61,242 nucleotides of DNA from Anaerolineae bacterium (GTDB lineage: Bacteria > Chloroflexota > Anaerolineae > Aggregatilineales > UBA3940), in the NCBI GenBank assembly GCA_016928235.1, contig JAFGLD010000007.1, positions 1 to 61,242 of the forward strand, written 5' to 3'. This document shows, in pieces, positions 1 through 7,778 of the stretch; positions within the stretch are counted from its first letter, which is position 1, and every line of letters begins with the position of its first letter. Made by a program: the position numbers and the translations under genes. The notes beneath the pieces are model-generated. The model had not been told where the DNA came from. It did not search any database and saw nothing but the letters and a program-made list of their open reading frames with translations.

Positions 1-1
1 C

Positions 2-94
2 GCCAACCGGATCACGCGCATCGATGCGGATGCGAGCGGCGTGCGCGATGGCTCCGAGACCACCTGGGAATACGATACATTCAGCAACCATTAG
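2..94 (+). CDS. C-terminal end of an unidentified protein (partial)
   Basis: The frame open from the left edge runs 30 codons to a TAG at 92-94. The residues visible are mostly polar (Arg, Asp, Thr, Ser) and end in Phe-Ser-Asn-His. No motif is recognisable and the rest of the gene lies outside the window. It could be the tail of a secreted protein, but nothing here proves it. The stop is followed by repeat-rich non-coding DNA, so this is a true gene end. Confidence 0.4.
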   Translation, partial: ANRITRIDADASGVRDGSETTWEYDTFSNH

Positions 95-426
95 TGTAAA
101 CTTAAGCACAAACTCGATCTGTTTGGTTCTACACTTTCGGTTATTGGTTCCTGGTTATTAGTCTTTGGTATACAGCCAAGAGCCTGTCATTGCGAACAAA
201 AAAACTGATCACTGAAAACTGATCACCGATCACCAGGCAATGTCAAAAACTCGATCATCGAGTGAAAGCTGACCGCTGAGAGCTGATAGCTGAGTAGCAT
301 CAATATGATCTCAATCAGATCTTTAAATTTCCTACACACTTCCCTGGTATCCTGTATTCAGATGGGATGGTCAGTTCGGCCATGCATAAAAGATGTTCTA
401 CCTGTACAGAAAGGAAGTAATAGGCT
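95..426. other. Intergenic stretch with heptamer-period repeats
   Basis: No gene is seen. The stretch holds three blocks of 7-bp-period sequence (139-159, 204-234, 268-295), annotated separately. The last 120 bases precede the 427 gene and contain its AGGAAG ribosome-binding site at about 412-417. Confidence 0.6.
139..295. repeat. Three degenerate 7-bp-period repeat blocks
   Basis: Block 139-159 reads as three units of GGTTNNT type, block 204-234 as four units of ACTGATC/ACTGAAA type, and block 268-295 as four units beginning GCTGA. Each block keeps an exact 7-bp spacing while the unit sequence differs between blocks. The middle part (about 186-264) recurs in inverted orientation at 13881-13957. 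Confidence 0.8.
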
Positions 427-1128
427 ATGGATAAACGGATCAAGTGGGTGTTCTTCATTGCCGGTGGGATCTTCGCGCTGGCGCTTGTCGTCGGTGTGCT
501 GCTCCTATCGACAGGGACAGCTGCTGCATTTACTGCTGAAGCAACGCCAGCTGCCACACCATTCCACCGGGGACGCCAACCGGGCTCGATGCCGTTTTGG
601 AATGGCAGGGGCGGTTTTAAAGGCAATGGGTTTATGACAGGCTACGAGGAAAATCTTGCCGAGGCCCTTGGCATCACCGTCGAAGAGTTGAACACTGCAA
701 GAGAAGAGGCCTTCAATGTTACCATCGAAGATGCTGTGGCAGATGGTCGCGTCACTCAGGAGCAAGCTGACCAGATACAGGCTTATCGCGCTTTGCGAGG
801 CTATATCGATAAGCAGGCCCTGATAGCTGAGACTCTCGGTATCTCGGCTGCCGATCTACAAGCTGCCCTTGATGCTGATCAGTCCATCAAGGATCTAATG
901 GAGGAGGCTGGCCTGGATCGGAAGACTTTCCAGGAAAAGTATCAGGATACCTACAAGGCCGCCGTTCAACAGGCCGTCGATGATGGCGTCATCACTCAGG
1001 AGCAAGCCGACCAGGTACTGAGCAGATCCGGTAAAGGAATGAGTGCTTGGCCTGGTGGAAATCGTCCCAGTCGTGGTCGTCCCGGCCACGGATATCCCAA
1101 AGATGGCACAGGAGATACTGAGGAATAG
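427..1128 (+). CDS. Secreted protein with two helical ITQEQAD-type repeats
   Basis: This 233-residue protein begins with a short basic start and a hydrophobic segment (about residues 7-33), so it is exported or anchored by an uncleaved signal. After a Pro/Gly-rich linker it carries two copies of a helical module. Each has a LGI...EL segment, an alanine/acidic helix and the motif G-V-I/R-V-T-Q-E-Q-A-D-Q, at about residues 75-125 and 135-200. The pattern resembles the YckD/DUF2680 type of small exported proteins, whose function is unknown. The C-terminus is Gly/Arg/Pro-rich. It sits 425 bp upstream of the ABC-export operon on the same strand but is probably transcribed separately, as a hairpin lies downstream. 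The start has an AGGAAG site at good spacing. Confidence 0.7.
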   Translation: MDKRIKWVFFIAGGIFALALVVGVLLLSTGTAAAFTAEATPAATPFHRGRQPGSMPFWNGRGGFKGNGFMTGYEENLAEALGITVEELNTAREEAFNVTIEDAVADGRVTQEQADQIQAYRALRGYIDKQALIAETLGISAADLQAALDADQSIKDLMEEAGLDRKTFQEKYQDTYKAAVQQAVDDGVITQEQADQVLSRSGKGMSAWPGGNRPSRGRPGHGYPKDGTGDTEE

Positions 1129-1553
1129 GCATTTTGCTATCTAACTCCGGTTACGCCTAACAATCTATCCGAAAACCGACTGGTAGGGGCATCCCTTTCG
1201 AGTACCCGGAGCAGGAACAAATATCGCCCCTACTATTGGTGGAAGGGAGGCAGAGCAGCGCCTCCTTTCTATCTTAATGTTCGGTTGTGTTGCTCATGCT
1301 CTGCGTGAAATGATGTCACCACCCTGGGATGTAGAGCATCCTCCTACGCATTCCTGCGCAGACGAACCTTTATTTTCTAATCCGGGTACTCTGCCTCAAC
1401 ACCGGCGGTTCCCCGCGTATGCGAGGGCTGTCATTCCCGCGAATAACGAGCATCTTCATAATTTCTTGAGATTCTCTCAACCGGTTATTGAAAACTAATT
1501 GCTACACTAAGCAAGGTAAATCTGCTTGTTGCTCCTGAAAGAGAGAAAACCCG
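1129..1553. other. Intergenic stretch with inverted repeats
   Basis: No gene is convincing; a short open frame at 1277-1498 has no domain or ribosome-binding site. Visible features are an 8-bp inverted repeat (GTAGGGGC at 1183-1190, GCCCCTAC at 1226-1233), a GGGAGGC/GCCTCC hairpin at 1243-1267 and a decayed ATTCCCGCGAAT motif near 1432. Confidence 0.5.
1243..1267 (+). terminator. Possible terminator hairpin
   Basis: Arms AAGGGAGGC and GCCTCCTT flank an 8-base loop, followed by TTCTATCTT rather than a clean T run. It may end the transcript of the 427-1128 gene, but it lies 115 bp beyond the stop. Confidence 0.35.
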
Positions 1554-2372
1554 GTGAGTGATGTCCTTGTCGTGACAACCGAGCCCCAGCCCGATGAGTA
1601 TGCCGAACAACAGCCGGAGAAGCCGGCTGTCGTCAGCCTGCTGGCAGGCATAGTGATACACCCCCAAGCTACCTTCAAAAACCTGCGTGAAATGGAGAAG
1701 GGGTACTGGTGGCTGGTTTTCCTGATCACCATCGCTGCTGTGATTCTCTATACAGTGGTGTCAACCGGTGTGTCGGCCAACACTATGTCTCGTGCCATGC
1801 AAAATTTGCCGGAGGGTGTTGCGGCCGATAATGCCGGCGCCAACATGCCCCAGGTTACACAATCTTCATCCCTCCTCACGGTTGTCGTTCCGCTGCTCTC
1901 GGGGATCATCATGATATTGCTTGGGTACGCTTTTCGCGGCCTGATTGCTTTCGGTGGAAGCATGGTCATGGGCGGTAACGCGACCTTCAAGCAAACCTTT
2001 CGCATGGCGGTCTGGTCGACCATACCAGCGATCTTTCGCAATATTGTGCGGTCTATAGCGGTGGTTGCTTCGCAGGGCCGCATTATCGAAGGGCTGACCG
2101 GCGTGATGACCACTCTGGAAGCTCGCACACTGCCGGTTCTGAACTTGCTGCTGGGGCAGGTCGATTTCTACGCCGTGTGGAGCATGGTTCTCCTGGGGAT
2201 TGGCATTGCCGTAACCACCAGGCTTGGCAAGAATAAGAGCATCGTGGCCGTGTTGGTTTACATTGTGATTGCCATCGGCGGCCTTTTGCTCTACTACGTC
2301 ATCAGTAACGCGATAGGTGGTCTCGCCGGCAGCCAGCAGAGTCCCGGCATGATGCGCGGCCCAAGAGGATAG
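1554..2372 (+). CDS. Yip1-domain integral membrane protein
   Basis: A 272-residue protein with a GTG start. A polar N-terminus of about 25 residues precedes a conserved-looking entry segment (HPQATFKNLREMEKGYWWL), then five to six hydrophobic helices. This is the shape of Yip1/YIF1-family membrane proteins, which in bacteria often sit beside ABC exporters and whose role is poorly defined. A loop at about residues 80-100 is polar and probably extracytoplasmic. The gene ends 12 bp before the ABC ATPase and reads as the first gene of a five-gene run (1554-7231). The Yip1 assignment rests on general pattern, not on a catalytic motif; its function as a scaffold or partner of the exporter is inferred. 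Confidence 0.7.
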   Translation: MSDVLVVTTEPQPDEYAEQQPEKPAVVSLLAGIVIHPQATFKNLREMEKGYWWLVFLITIAAVILYTVVSTGVSANTMSRAMQNLPEGVAADNAGANMPQVTQSSSLLTVVVPLLSGIIMILLGYAFRGLIAFGGSMVMGGNATFKQTFRMAVWSTIPAIFRNIVRSIAVVASQGRIIEGLTGVMTTLEARTLPVLNLLLGQVDFYAVWSMVLLGIGIAVTTRLGKNKSIVAVLVYIVIAIGGLLLYYVISNAIGGLAGSQQSPGMMRGPRG

Positions 2373-2384
2373 CGGGGGAATATC

Positions 2385-3068
2385 GTGGCATTCATCTCGA
2401 TCAGGGGTCTGCGGCGGCGGTATGTGATGGGCGAGGTCATCGTCAAGGCGCTCGATGGCGTCGACCTGGAGGTGGAGGAGGGTGAGTTCTTGTGTCTGAT
2501 GGGGCCGAGCGGTTCCGGCAAGAGCACGTTGCTCAATTTGCTGGGCGGGCTGGACAGCCCTGATGAGGGAAGCATCGTGGTCAATGGACAAGAGATCACA
2601 AAACTGGACCAAAATGGGCTATCTCTCTACCGACAGCGCCAGATTGGGTACATCTTCCAATCTTTCAACCTCATCGCAACCATGACCACGTTACAGAACG
2701 TCGAGTTCCCGATGATGTTTTCAGGCGTGTCGCGCCCTGATCGCCGCCGCCGGGCCACCGAGGCGCTCATCAAGGTAGGTCTGGGTGACCGGATACGCCA
2801 CCGGCCTACTGAGCTGTCCGGCGGTCAGCAGCAGCGGGTGGCTGTGGCGCGAGGCTTGATCAACAACCCGACTATCTTGCTCGGTGACGAGCCTACCGGC
2901 AACCTCGACTCGAAGATGAGCGAAGAAATCCTTAACATGTTGGTCGAAGTCAACCGGAATGGTCAGACATTGGTGGTCGTCACCCACGATCCGCGCGTGT
3001 CCGGCTATGCCGGGCGAATCATTCATATGTTGGATGGCCGCATCGTCAGCGACGACGGAAAGCATTGA
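2385..3068 (+). CDS. ABC transporter ATP-binding protein, MacB/LolD type
   Basis: A 227-residue nucleotide-binding subunit. Walker A GPSGSGKST lies at about residues 42-50, the Q-loop follows (YIFQSFNL), the signature is LSGGQQQRVAVARGL at about 140-154, and Walker B ILLGDEPTGNLDS comes after it with the H-loop in VVTHD. The NLDS after Walker B and the compact length fit the MacB/LolD/FtsE family, which powers mechanotransmission-type export rather than import. The partner permease is at 4988-6388 in the same run. A GTG start at 2385 is used, 12 bp after the Yip1 stop. In monoderm-like Chloroflexota these systems are thought to export lipoproteins, peptides or antibiotics; the substrate here is unknown. 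Confidence 0.93.
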   Translation: MAFISIRGLRRRYVMGEVIVKALDGVDLEVEEGEFLCLMGPSGSGKSTLLNLLGGLDSPDEGSIVVNGQEITKLDQNGLSLYRQRQIGYIFQSFNLIATMTTLQNVEFPMMFSGVSRPDRRRRATEALIKVGLGDRIRHRPTELSGGQQQRVAVARGLINNPTILLGDEPTGNLDSKMSEEILNMLVEVNRNGQTLVVVTHDPRVSGYAGRIIHMLDGRIVSDDGKH

Positions 3069-3203
3069 GCGATTGACGACCGAAGGTCGTTGGTGGTTGA
3101 CGACCAAATGGCAAGTCGCTGTGACAACTGAATGACAACCGGTTTAGCGCGGAATAGTGAGAGCAAGTTAAATCCTATATACGACCCACGGAAAATAAAC
3201 ATT

Positions 3204-4991
3204 ATGCGGAAACAAATGCGTTGGATTGTAGGTCTAGTGTTGAGTCTGGTAGCAGCCTGCTTTGCCATGAGCGGGCTGTTGTCTGAACGAGCGAGCCCAG
3301 CGTATGCACAGTCGGCAAGCTGTCCTGTTGTCGATCCGGCTGTGGATATTACAGGGATTGATCCTGCCTCGATCAATAATGCTGCGGCCGCAACAATCAC
3401 AATAGATGGTCATGCCGGCAGTTTTCAAGACGGCGCAACGGTTGTTCTGGGGAGCTACAGTGCGCTACCATCGGCTTTTATCAGTGACGCACAGATTACC
3501 GTGATGATCCCTGCCGGCATACCGGGCAGTATTGCTGGTACGGTGTACAATGTTACCGTCATCAATCCGGGCGGTGCTTGCAATGTGTCTCCTGAGGACT
3601 TGACCGTCTACGGCCCCAATCCAACCGCGGCGCCTGCGGCTACTGCTACACATGTACCCACCACCGCGCCGACCGCGTTCATACGCCCCCTGGTGAGCGT
3701 GCTTTCTTATGGCGCCAGCTCCACGGTGCTGTATCCCGGACAGAATATTGATTTCGAGCTCACGCTTCAGAACACAGGGCCGATCGTTGCGAAGAATGTG
3801 ATTGTCGAGTTCAGCGGCAACGATTTGCTGCCGCGCGATACGGGTGGGCTGCGCGCGCCGGGCGACATTGCGGCGGGCGGGACGGTACGCTTCTTCCAGC
3901 CTATGCGCGTAGACAGTGGGCTCGGCGGCTATGAGGCTGTCATTACCATCAAAATCAGCTATACAGATGAATATGGGGCCAAGTACAGCGACAGCTCGAC
4001 CCTGAGCTTCAATGCAGGCCAGTACGCGGCTGCCACAGCGACCCTGAGCCTGAGCCCGCAGCTTATTTTGAGCTCCTACCAGACCACGCCTGCCGTGCTC
4101 TCGCCCGGCACTGTCTTCCGGCTCGACCTGAACCTGGCCAATGTCAGCGGCAAAGCCGCCCACCAGATCACGGTCGACCTGGGTACCGGATCCTCCGGCT
4201 CCGGCTCGTCCACAGCGTCGGCCTCTTCGGCTCCGGTGGCGCCTCAGAACAGCAGCGACTTGCGCTATATCGAGGAGATGCAGCCTGGCCAACAGGAGCG
4301 TCTCAGCTTCGATCTGGCTGTCAGCGGCGATGCTGCCAGTGAGCTGGCCAACCTGGATCTGGCTATTTCCTACATCGATGACAGCAACGAGCAGCACTCC
4401 CAAACCGAGACCATCAGTCTGCGGATCGAGACCCAGGCGCTGTTGCTGATTCACTTCTACAACGAGCTGCCTGATCTGCTGACCGTGGGTGACATCATCG
4501 AGCTTCCGATTGAGGTCATCAACATCGGCGAGAACGATCTCAACGTCAGCATCATCGAAGTGACCAGCGATCAGATGACGATCACCGGGGGAAGGGTTTA
4601 CTTTGGGCCGTTGAGCGGCGGGACTTCCGGCACGGTGATCGCCGAGGCGCAGTTGTCTCAGGCAGGCCCAGCCACGATCACCGTCGCGGTTAATTACCTG
4701 GATGATTTCCAACAACCGCAAGTCATCACTGAGGAAATGATACTCGAAATCGAAGCGAAAGATATGACGCCGGAGAGCCGCGGGACAGGAACCGGATCCG
4801 GGGCCGCCAGTGTGGGCGCTCCGGGGACGGATTTCGGCGGACTGACGCTGTGGCAGCGAATATTGCGGATGATCCTTGGCTTTTTTGGCATTGGCACGCA
4901 GAGTATGAGCGGAGGTGGCGGCGTAATGCCCGGCGGCAATTTCGATAGGGGCGCAGTCACACCCCAGTTTTCCGAAGGCGGCACACCGTGA
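3204..4991 (+). CDS. Large exported protein with IPT/TIG and CARDB-like repeats
   Basis: About 595 residues from the ATG at 3204, which starts a standard signal peptide (MRKQMRWIVGL... ending near AYAQ). Upstream in-frame ATG 3132 would add 24 polar residues before the signal and is rejected. After the signal comes an IPT/TIG-like beta module (residues about 45-125, ending in NPGG), a Thr/Ala/Pro linker, and then three successive beta-rich modules with patterns like LTLQNTG and LNLANVSGKA, typical of CARDB/COG1361 surface proteins. The tail has one amphipathic or membrane stretch (WQRILRMILGFFGIG) and a Gly-rich end. Its stop overlaps the permease start by 4 bp, so the two are translationally coupled. 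It is probably the extracytoplasmic adaptor or cargo-handling part of the exporter; this is inference. Confidence 0.75.
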   Translation: MRKQMRWIVGLVLSLVAACFAMSGLLSERASPAYAQSASCPVVDPAVDITGIDPASINNAAAATITIDGHAGSFQDGATVVLGSYSALPSAFISDAQITVMIPAGIPGSIAGTVYNVTVINPGGACNVSPEDLTVYGPNPTAAPAATATHVPTTAPTAFIRPLVSVLSYGASSTVLYPGQNIDFELTLQNTGPIVAKNVIVEFSGNDLLPRDTGGLRAPGDIAAGGTVRFFQPMRVDSGLGGYEAVITIKISYTDEYGAKYSDSSTLSFNAGQYAAATATLSLSPQLILSSYQTTPAVLSPGTVFRLDLNLANVSGKAAHQITVDLGTGSSGSGSSTASASSAPVAPQNSSDLRYIEEMQPGQQERLSFDLAVSGDAASELANLDLAISYIDDSNEQHSQTETISLRIETQALLLIHFYNELPDLLTVGDIIELPIEVINIGENDLNVSIIEVTSDQMTITGGRVYFGPLSGGTSGTVIAEAQLSQAGPATITVAVNYLDDFQQPQVITEEMILEIEAKDMTPESRGTGTGSGAASVGAPGTDFGGLTLWQRILRMILGFFGIGTQSMSGGGGVMPGGNFDRGAVTPQFSEGGTP

Positions 4992-6388
4992 GGTTGTTAG
5001 ACCTTGTCACCCTGGTGCTGTCCAATCTAAACCGGATGCGCGGACGGGTCGTCATGACGGCCATGGGGGTGGTGATTGGTACATCGGCTATTGTCGTGTT
5101 GATTGCGCTCTCGACCGGGTTGAAGCAGCAGACTGTCGATAACTTCTCCTCTTTTGGCACGCTTAACCAGATTACCGTGTTTTCCCGCTCGCGCTTTGGC
5201 GGTAGCTCAGACGAAGATACTGTTAGCCTGACACCGGAAATCATCAAAGAGATCAGCCAGATCGAGGGTGTGGTTGCCGTCACTCCCTATGAGCAGTTCA
5301 GCGGCCAGACGACTTTGCGGCTCAACCGGATGCAGGGATTTGGCAGCTTGTATGGCATTGACCCCTCGGTTGTGCCCTACATGGGATTCGAACTGGCTGA
5401 GGGTGATGCCCTGCTGAGCCGGAACACCGTCATCATTGGCGCATCAGTGGGCGATGGTTTCAGCGAGGTTACCACGAGCACGCGATCTACCTCGGGTGGT
5501 GGGGACCGCGGCGGTCCCGGTGGTAACAGAAATGGTGGTATGCCTCCTGGTGGCGGCGGGATAGAAGGTATGTTATTTGGGATGGGAGGAGGCAGGTCTG
5601 AGGAAGAATCGACCGAAGAAGAATCGACCCTTGATCTCTATGGCCGGACACTGCTGCTGGATATGACACGCAGCAATGACGGTGAGACTGATACCCGCAC
5701 TGTGCGACTGCGGGTTGGCAGCGTACTGGAATCCACCGGCGGCAATGAGGATTACAACATTTACATGTCGATGGGCGATCTGGAATCGCTGGTGACCTGG
5801 AGCAACGGCAAACGGCCGACCTGGAATTCGTCCGGGTATACCCAGTTGCTCGTGATCGCCGAGCAGGACGCGCAGATAACGCTTGATGTCACCAAGGAGA
5901 TCACCGATCGGGGCTTCAATGCCATGTCAACCACGTCGGTTGTCGAGAGCCTTTCTTCGACCTTCTCGCTCATCCAGGCCGTGCTGGGAGGCATTGCGTC
6001 CATCGCGCTGTTGGTGGCGGCCATTGGCATTGCCAATACCATGGTCATGGCGGTACTGGAGCGTACCCGGGAGATCGGGCTGATGAAGGCCATCGGCGCA
6101 CGCAACCGGGACATCCTTTCCGTGTTCATCACCGAAGCAACGGCTATAGGGCTGCTGGGTGGGCTCATGGGCGTCCTGATCGGTGCTGGGGTGGCACAGA
6201 TTGTCGATCTCTTCGCTGCCGGCTATCTGTCGTCGAGTGGCTCTGAGGCATCGAGCGTGGTCGTGATCCCGCTGTGGCTGCCTGTTTTTGCCATCGGGTT
6301 TTCGATGTTCATCGGCATGGCGGCGGGTATTTATCCTGCCTTCCGCGCTGTCCAATTGGATCCGGTCAATGCTTTGAAGTACGAATGA
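4988..6388 (+). CDS. ABC transporter permease, MacB/FtsX family
   Basis: A 466-residue permease. The N-terminal helix (about residues 18-42, GRVVMTAMGVVIGTSAIVVL) is followed by a MacB-type periplasmic core domain, and three C-terminal helices (about 320-460) form the FtsX domain with the usual ERTREIGLMKAIGA cytoplasmic motif and a terminal PVNALKYE. The periplasmic domain carries an unusual low-complexity insertion at about residues 165-218, rich in Gly, Pro and Glu (GGGDRGGPGGN and EEESTEEEST). The GTG start overlaps the preceding stop as GTGA. It should pair with the ATPase at 2385-3068. Confidence 0.9.
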   Translation: MRLLDLVTLVLSNLNRMRGRVVMTAMGVVIGTSAIVVLIALSTGLKQQTVDNFSSFGTLNQITVFSRSRFGGSSDEDTVSLTPEIIKEISQIEGVVAVTPYEQFSGQTTLRLNRMQGFGSLYGIDPSVVPYMGFELAEGDALLSRNTVIIGASVGDGFSEVTTSTRSTSGGGDRGGPGGNRNGGMPPGGGGIEGMLFGMGGGRSEEESTEEESTLDLYGRTLLLDMTRSNDGETDTRTVRLRVGSVLESTGGNEDYNIYMSMGDLESLVTWSNGKRPTWNSSGYTQLLVIAEQDAQITLDVTKEITDRGFNAMSTTSVVESLSSTFSLIQAVLGGIASIALLVAAIGIANTMVMAVLERTREIGLMKAIGARNRDILSVFITEATAIGLLGGLMGVLIGAGVAQIVDLFAAGYLSSSGSEASSVVVIPLWLPVFAIGFSMFIGMAAGIYPAFRAVQLDPVNALKYE

Positions 6389-6460
6389 TCGACATTCTGA
6401 TTGAAGACCAGAGGCATCGTGGCGTAAATCACTGTTTCTTGATAAGGAGAATGTTGAACA

Positions 6461-7231
6461 ATGAAATACCTGAATGCTGTAGTCTGCTGCTTTGGCGCTG
6501 TTCTGATACTGGCCGGATGCCGCATCGATGAATCGTCCTCGTCCGATCGGCAAGCCGCCACCGAGGTGCCTGCTGTTGTGGCAGGGCAAGGAGAACACAG
6601 CGCCCCGACTGGTGGGGAAGGCGCCGGCCCGAATGGTCAGATGAGCGGGATGTACACACAACTGACCCAACTTGCAATAGGTATCCTATACCTGCAAGAA
6701 ACCGAGCACCCTATTACACCTGACCAGGCAGTGACCTTGCTGCCTCTCTGGCAGTCTCTTTCCATGCTGCCGGCTCAACCTGCCGATGAGGTAAATGGCA
6801 CACCAGAGGCACCAACGATAGACAACACCCAGATTGCTTCAACATTGGACAACATTAAAGCAGCTCTGACGGCAGAGCAGATCGGCATCATTGATACCCT
6901 GACTCAGGAACAGTTGTGGGCCTGGGCGCAGGAGCAAGGCCTGATGGGAACCGGGTTTGGCGGCCCTCCCGGAGAGCAGGGAACACCAGGTGAAAGGCCT
7001 GGCGGCGGACGGGGAGAGGGATTACCAGGCGCAGGGCCTGGGGGGAGTCAGGAAGGACAGCCAGGAGATGTCACGCCTGGCGTAAGATCTGGCGGCAGTC
7101 CCGGAGAGGCACCGGCAGACTTCACGCCGCCGGCCGATTTTACCCCTGGCGCCAGAAGAGGCAATCGAGGCGATGTTGGTGGAAACCCTTTGATCGATGC
7201 CGTGATCAGTATGTTGGAGGAACTTGTATAG
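6461..7231 (+). CDS. Lipoprotein with Gly/Pro-rich C-terminal half
   Basis: A 256-residue lipoprotein: signal peptide with lipobox LAGC (Cys at residue 20), an AAGGAGA ribosome-binding site, then a helical middle (about residues 60-155) with the segment LTAEQIGIIDTLTQEQLWAWAQEQGL. The last third is low complexity, built from PGE/GG repeats similar in composition to the Gly-rich insertion in the permease just upstream. It is the last gene of the exporter run, 72 bp after the permease. No family is recognised. A substrate, chaperone or partner of the exporter is plausible but unproven. Confidence 0.7.
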   Translation: MKYLNAVVCCFGAVLILAGCRIDESSSSDRQAATEVPAVVAGQGEHSAPTGGEGAGPNGQMSGMYTQLTQLAIGILYLQETEHPITPDQAVTLLPLWQSLSMLPAQPADEVNGTPEAPTIDNTQIASTLDNIKAALTAEQIGIIDTLTQEQLWAWAQEQGLMGTGFGGPPGEQGTPGERPGGGRGEGLPGAGPGGSQEGQPGDVTPGVRSGGSPGEAPADFTPPADFTPGARRGNRGDVGGNPLIDAVISMLEELV

Positions 7232-7276
7232 TTGCCCAGATAAGTCTTTGCAGCGGGTGAGCAAGGGACAAGAAAA

Positions 7277-7345
7277 GGTAAAAGGTGAAAGGTAAACGGG
7301 TAAAGTGACGCAGCACACGATGCGCACCATTACCCATTTACCTTT
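7277..7345. repeat. 7-bp-period block with inverted partner
   Basis: 7277-7305 reads as four 7-bp units of GGTAAAA/GGTGAAA type. A further GGTAAACGGGTAA is matched 12 of 13 by the reverse complement of TTACCCATTTACC at about 7329-7341, so the block can fold into a hairpin. It lies between the lipoprotein stop and the broken transposase. Confidence 0.7.
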
Positions 7346-7380
7346 TGCGAATGGGTGAAACTTTTCTGGAGGACTATATC

Positions 7381-7575
7381 TTACGCAAAGTAATCCCGAA
7401 CGCCATCAGCAACGGGATAAGGGGTGCAGTAGTTCATCTCATACAGCTCTTTGAACCGGTAAAAGCTCTCTCGCGAATAGCCCATCACTCGACACGCCTG
7501 GCTCACAATCCCCAATGTCTCGGCCAGTCTGAGCAACCCCACTTTGTTCTTGATGATTTTCTCTTCTGTTGTCAT
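7381..7575 (-). pseudogene. Truncated IS481-type transposase (N-terminal HTH only)
   Basis: Sixty-four residues remain. The first 45 match the N-terminal helix-turn-helix of IS481-family transposases (LRLAETLGIVSQACRVMGYS, then RESFYRFKELYE), after which the reading departs from the family and stops. The DDE catalytic core is absent and no continuation is seen in other frames. The start has an AAGGGTG site and lies just inside AGTCAAGACTTAATCTGACA-like sequence (reverse strand) that may be the remaining IS end. The right border abuts the WD40 remnant at 7681, so the insertion probably disrupted that gene. Confidence 0.75.
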
Positions 7576-7662
7576 CTTGACACCCTTTCGACTTCCCCTA
7601 CAATTTACCTCAGGTGTCAGATTAAGTCTTGACTACTTCAAACATAGCCACGGTCAGCAAGA

Positions 7663-7752
7663 ACGTTGTCGCACTCACCGATGAGTTCGCGTTTGAGCGC
7701 AGCCACCGGCTCAATTGGCGGCACGGTAATTCTATGGGATGTTAGCCTGTGA
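7663..7752 (+). pseudogene. Remnant of a WD40-repeat gene
   Basis: The last 24 codons before TGA 7750-7752 read SSRLSAATGSIGG then TVILWDVSL, the end of a WD40 blade (canonical ...LA.GS.DGTV.LWD). Nothing recognisable is in frame upstream, where the transposase fragment begins. The intact WD40 gene starts 27 bp downstream, so this is either the tail of a duplicated neighbour or of a gene cut by the insertion. Confidence 0.6.
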
Positions 7753-7778
7753 TTGTTGCGAAAAGAAAGGATGTCGGA

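Noticed and set aside
139-295. Repeat blocks as a CRISPR array
   Set aside because: Units are 7 bp with no spacers, no constant repeat and no cas genes in the window.
1277-1498. A 73-codon open frame after the 427 gene
   Set aside because: No ribosome-binding site, no domain, and it overlaps a decayed repeat motif.
3465-4721. A 418-codon open frame on the minus strand opposite the 3204 protein
   Set aside because: It is the mirror of a signal-peptide-bearing, beta-rich plus-strand gene in an operon; the minus-strand product has no domain and odd composition.
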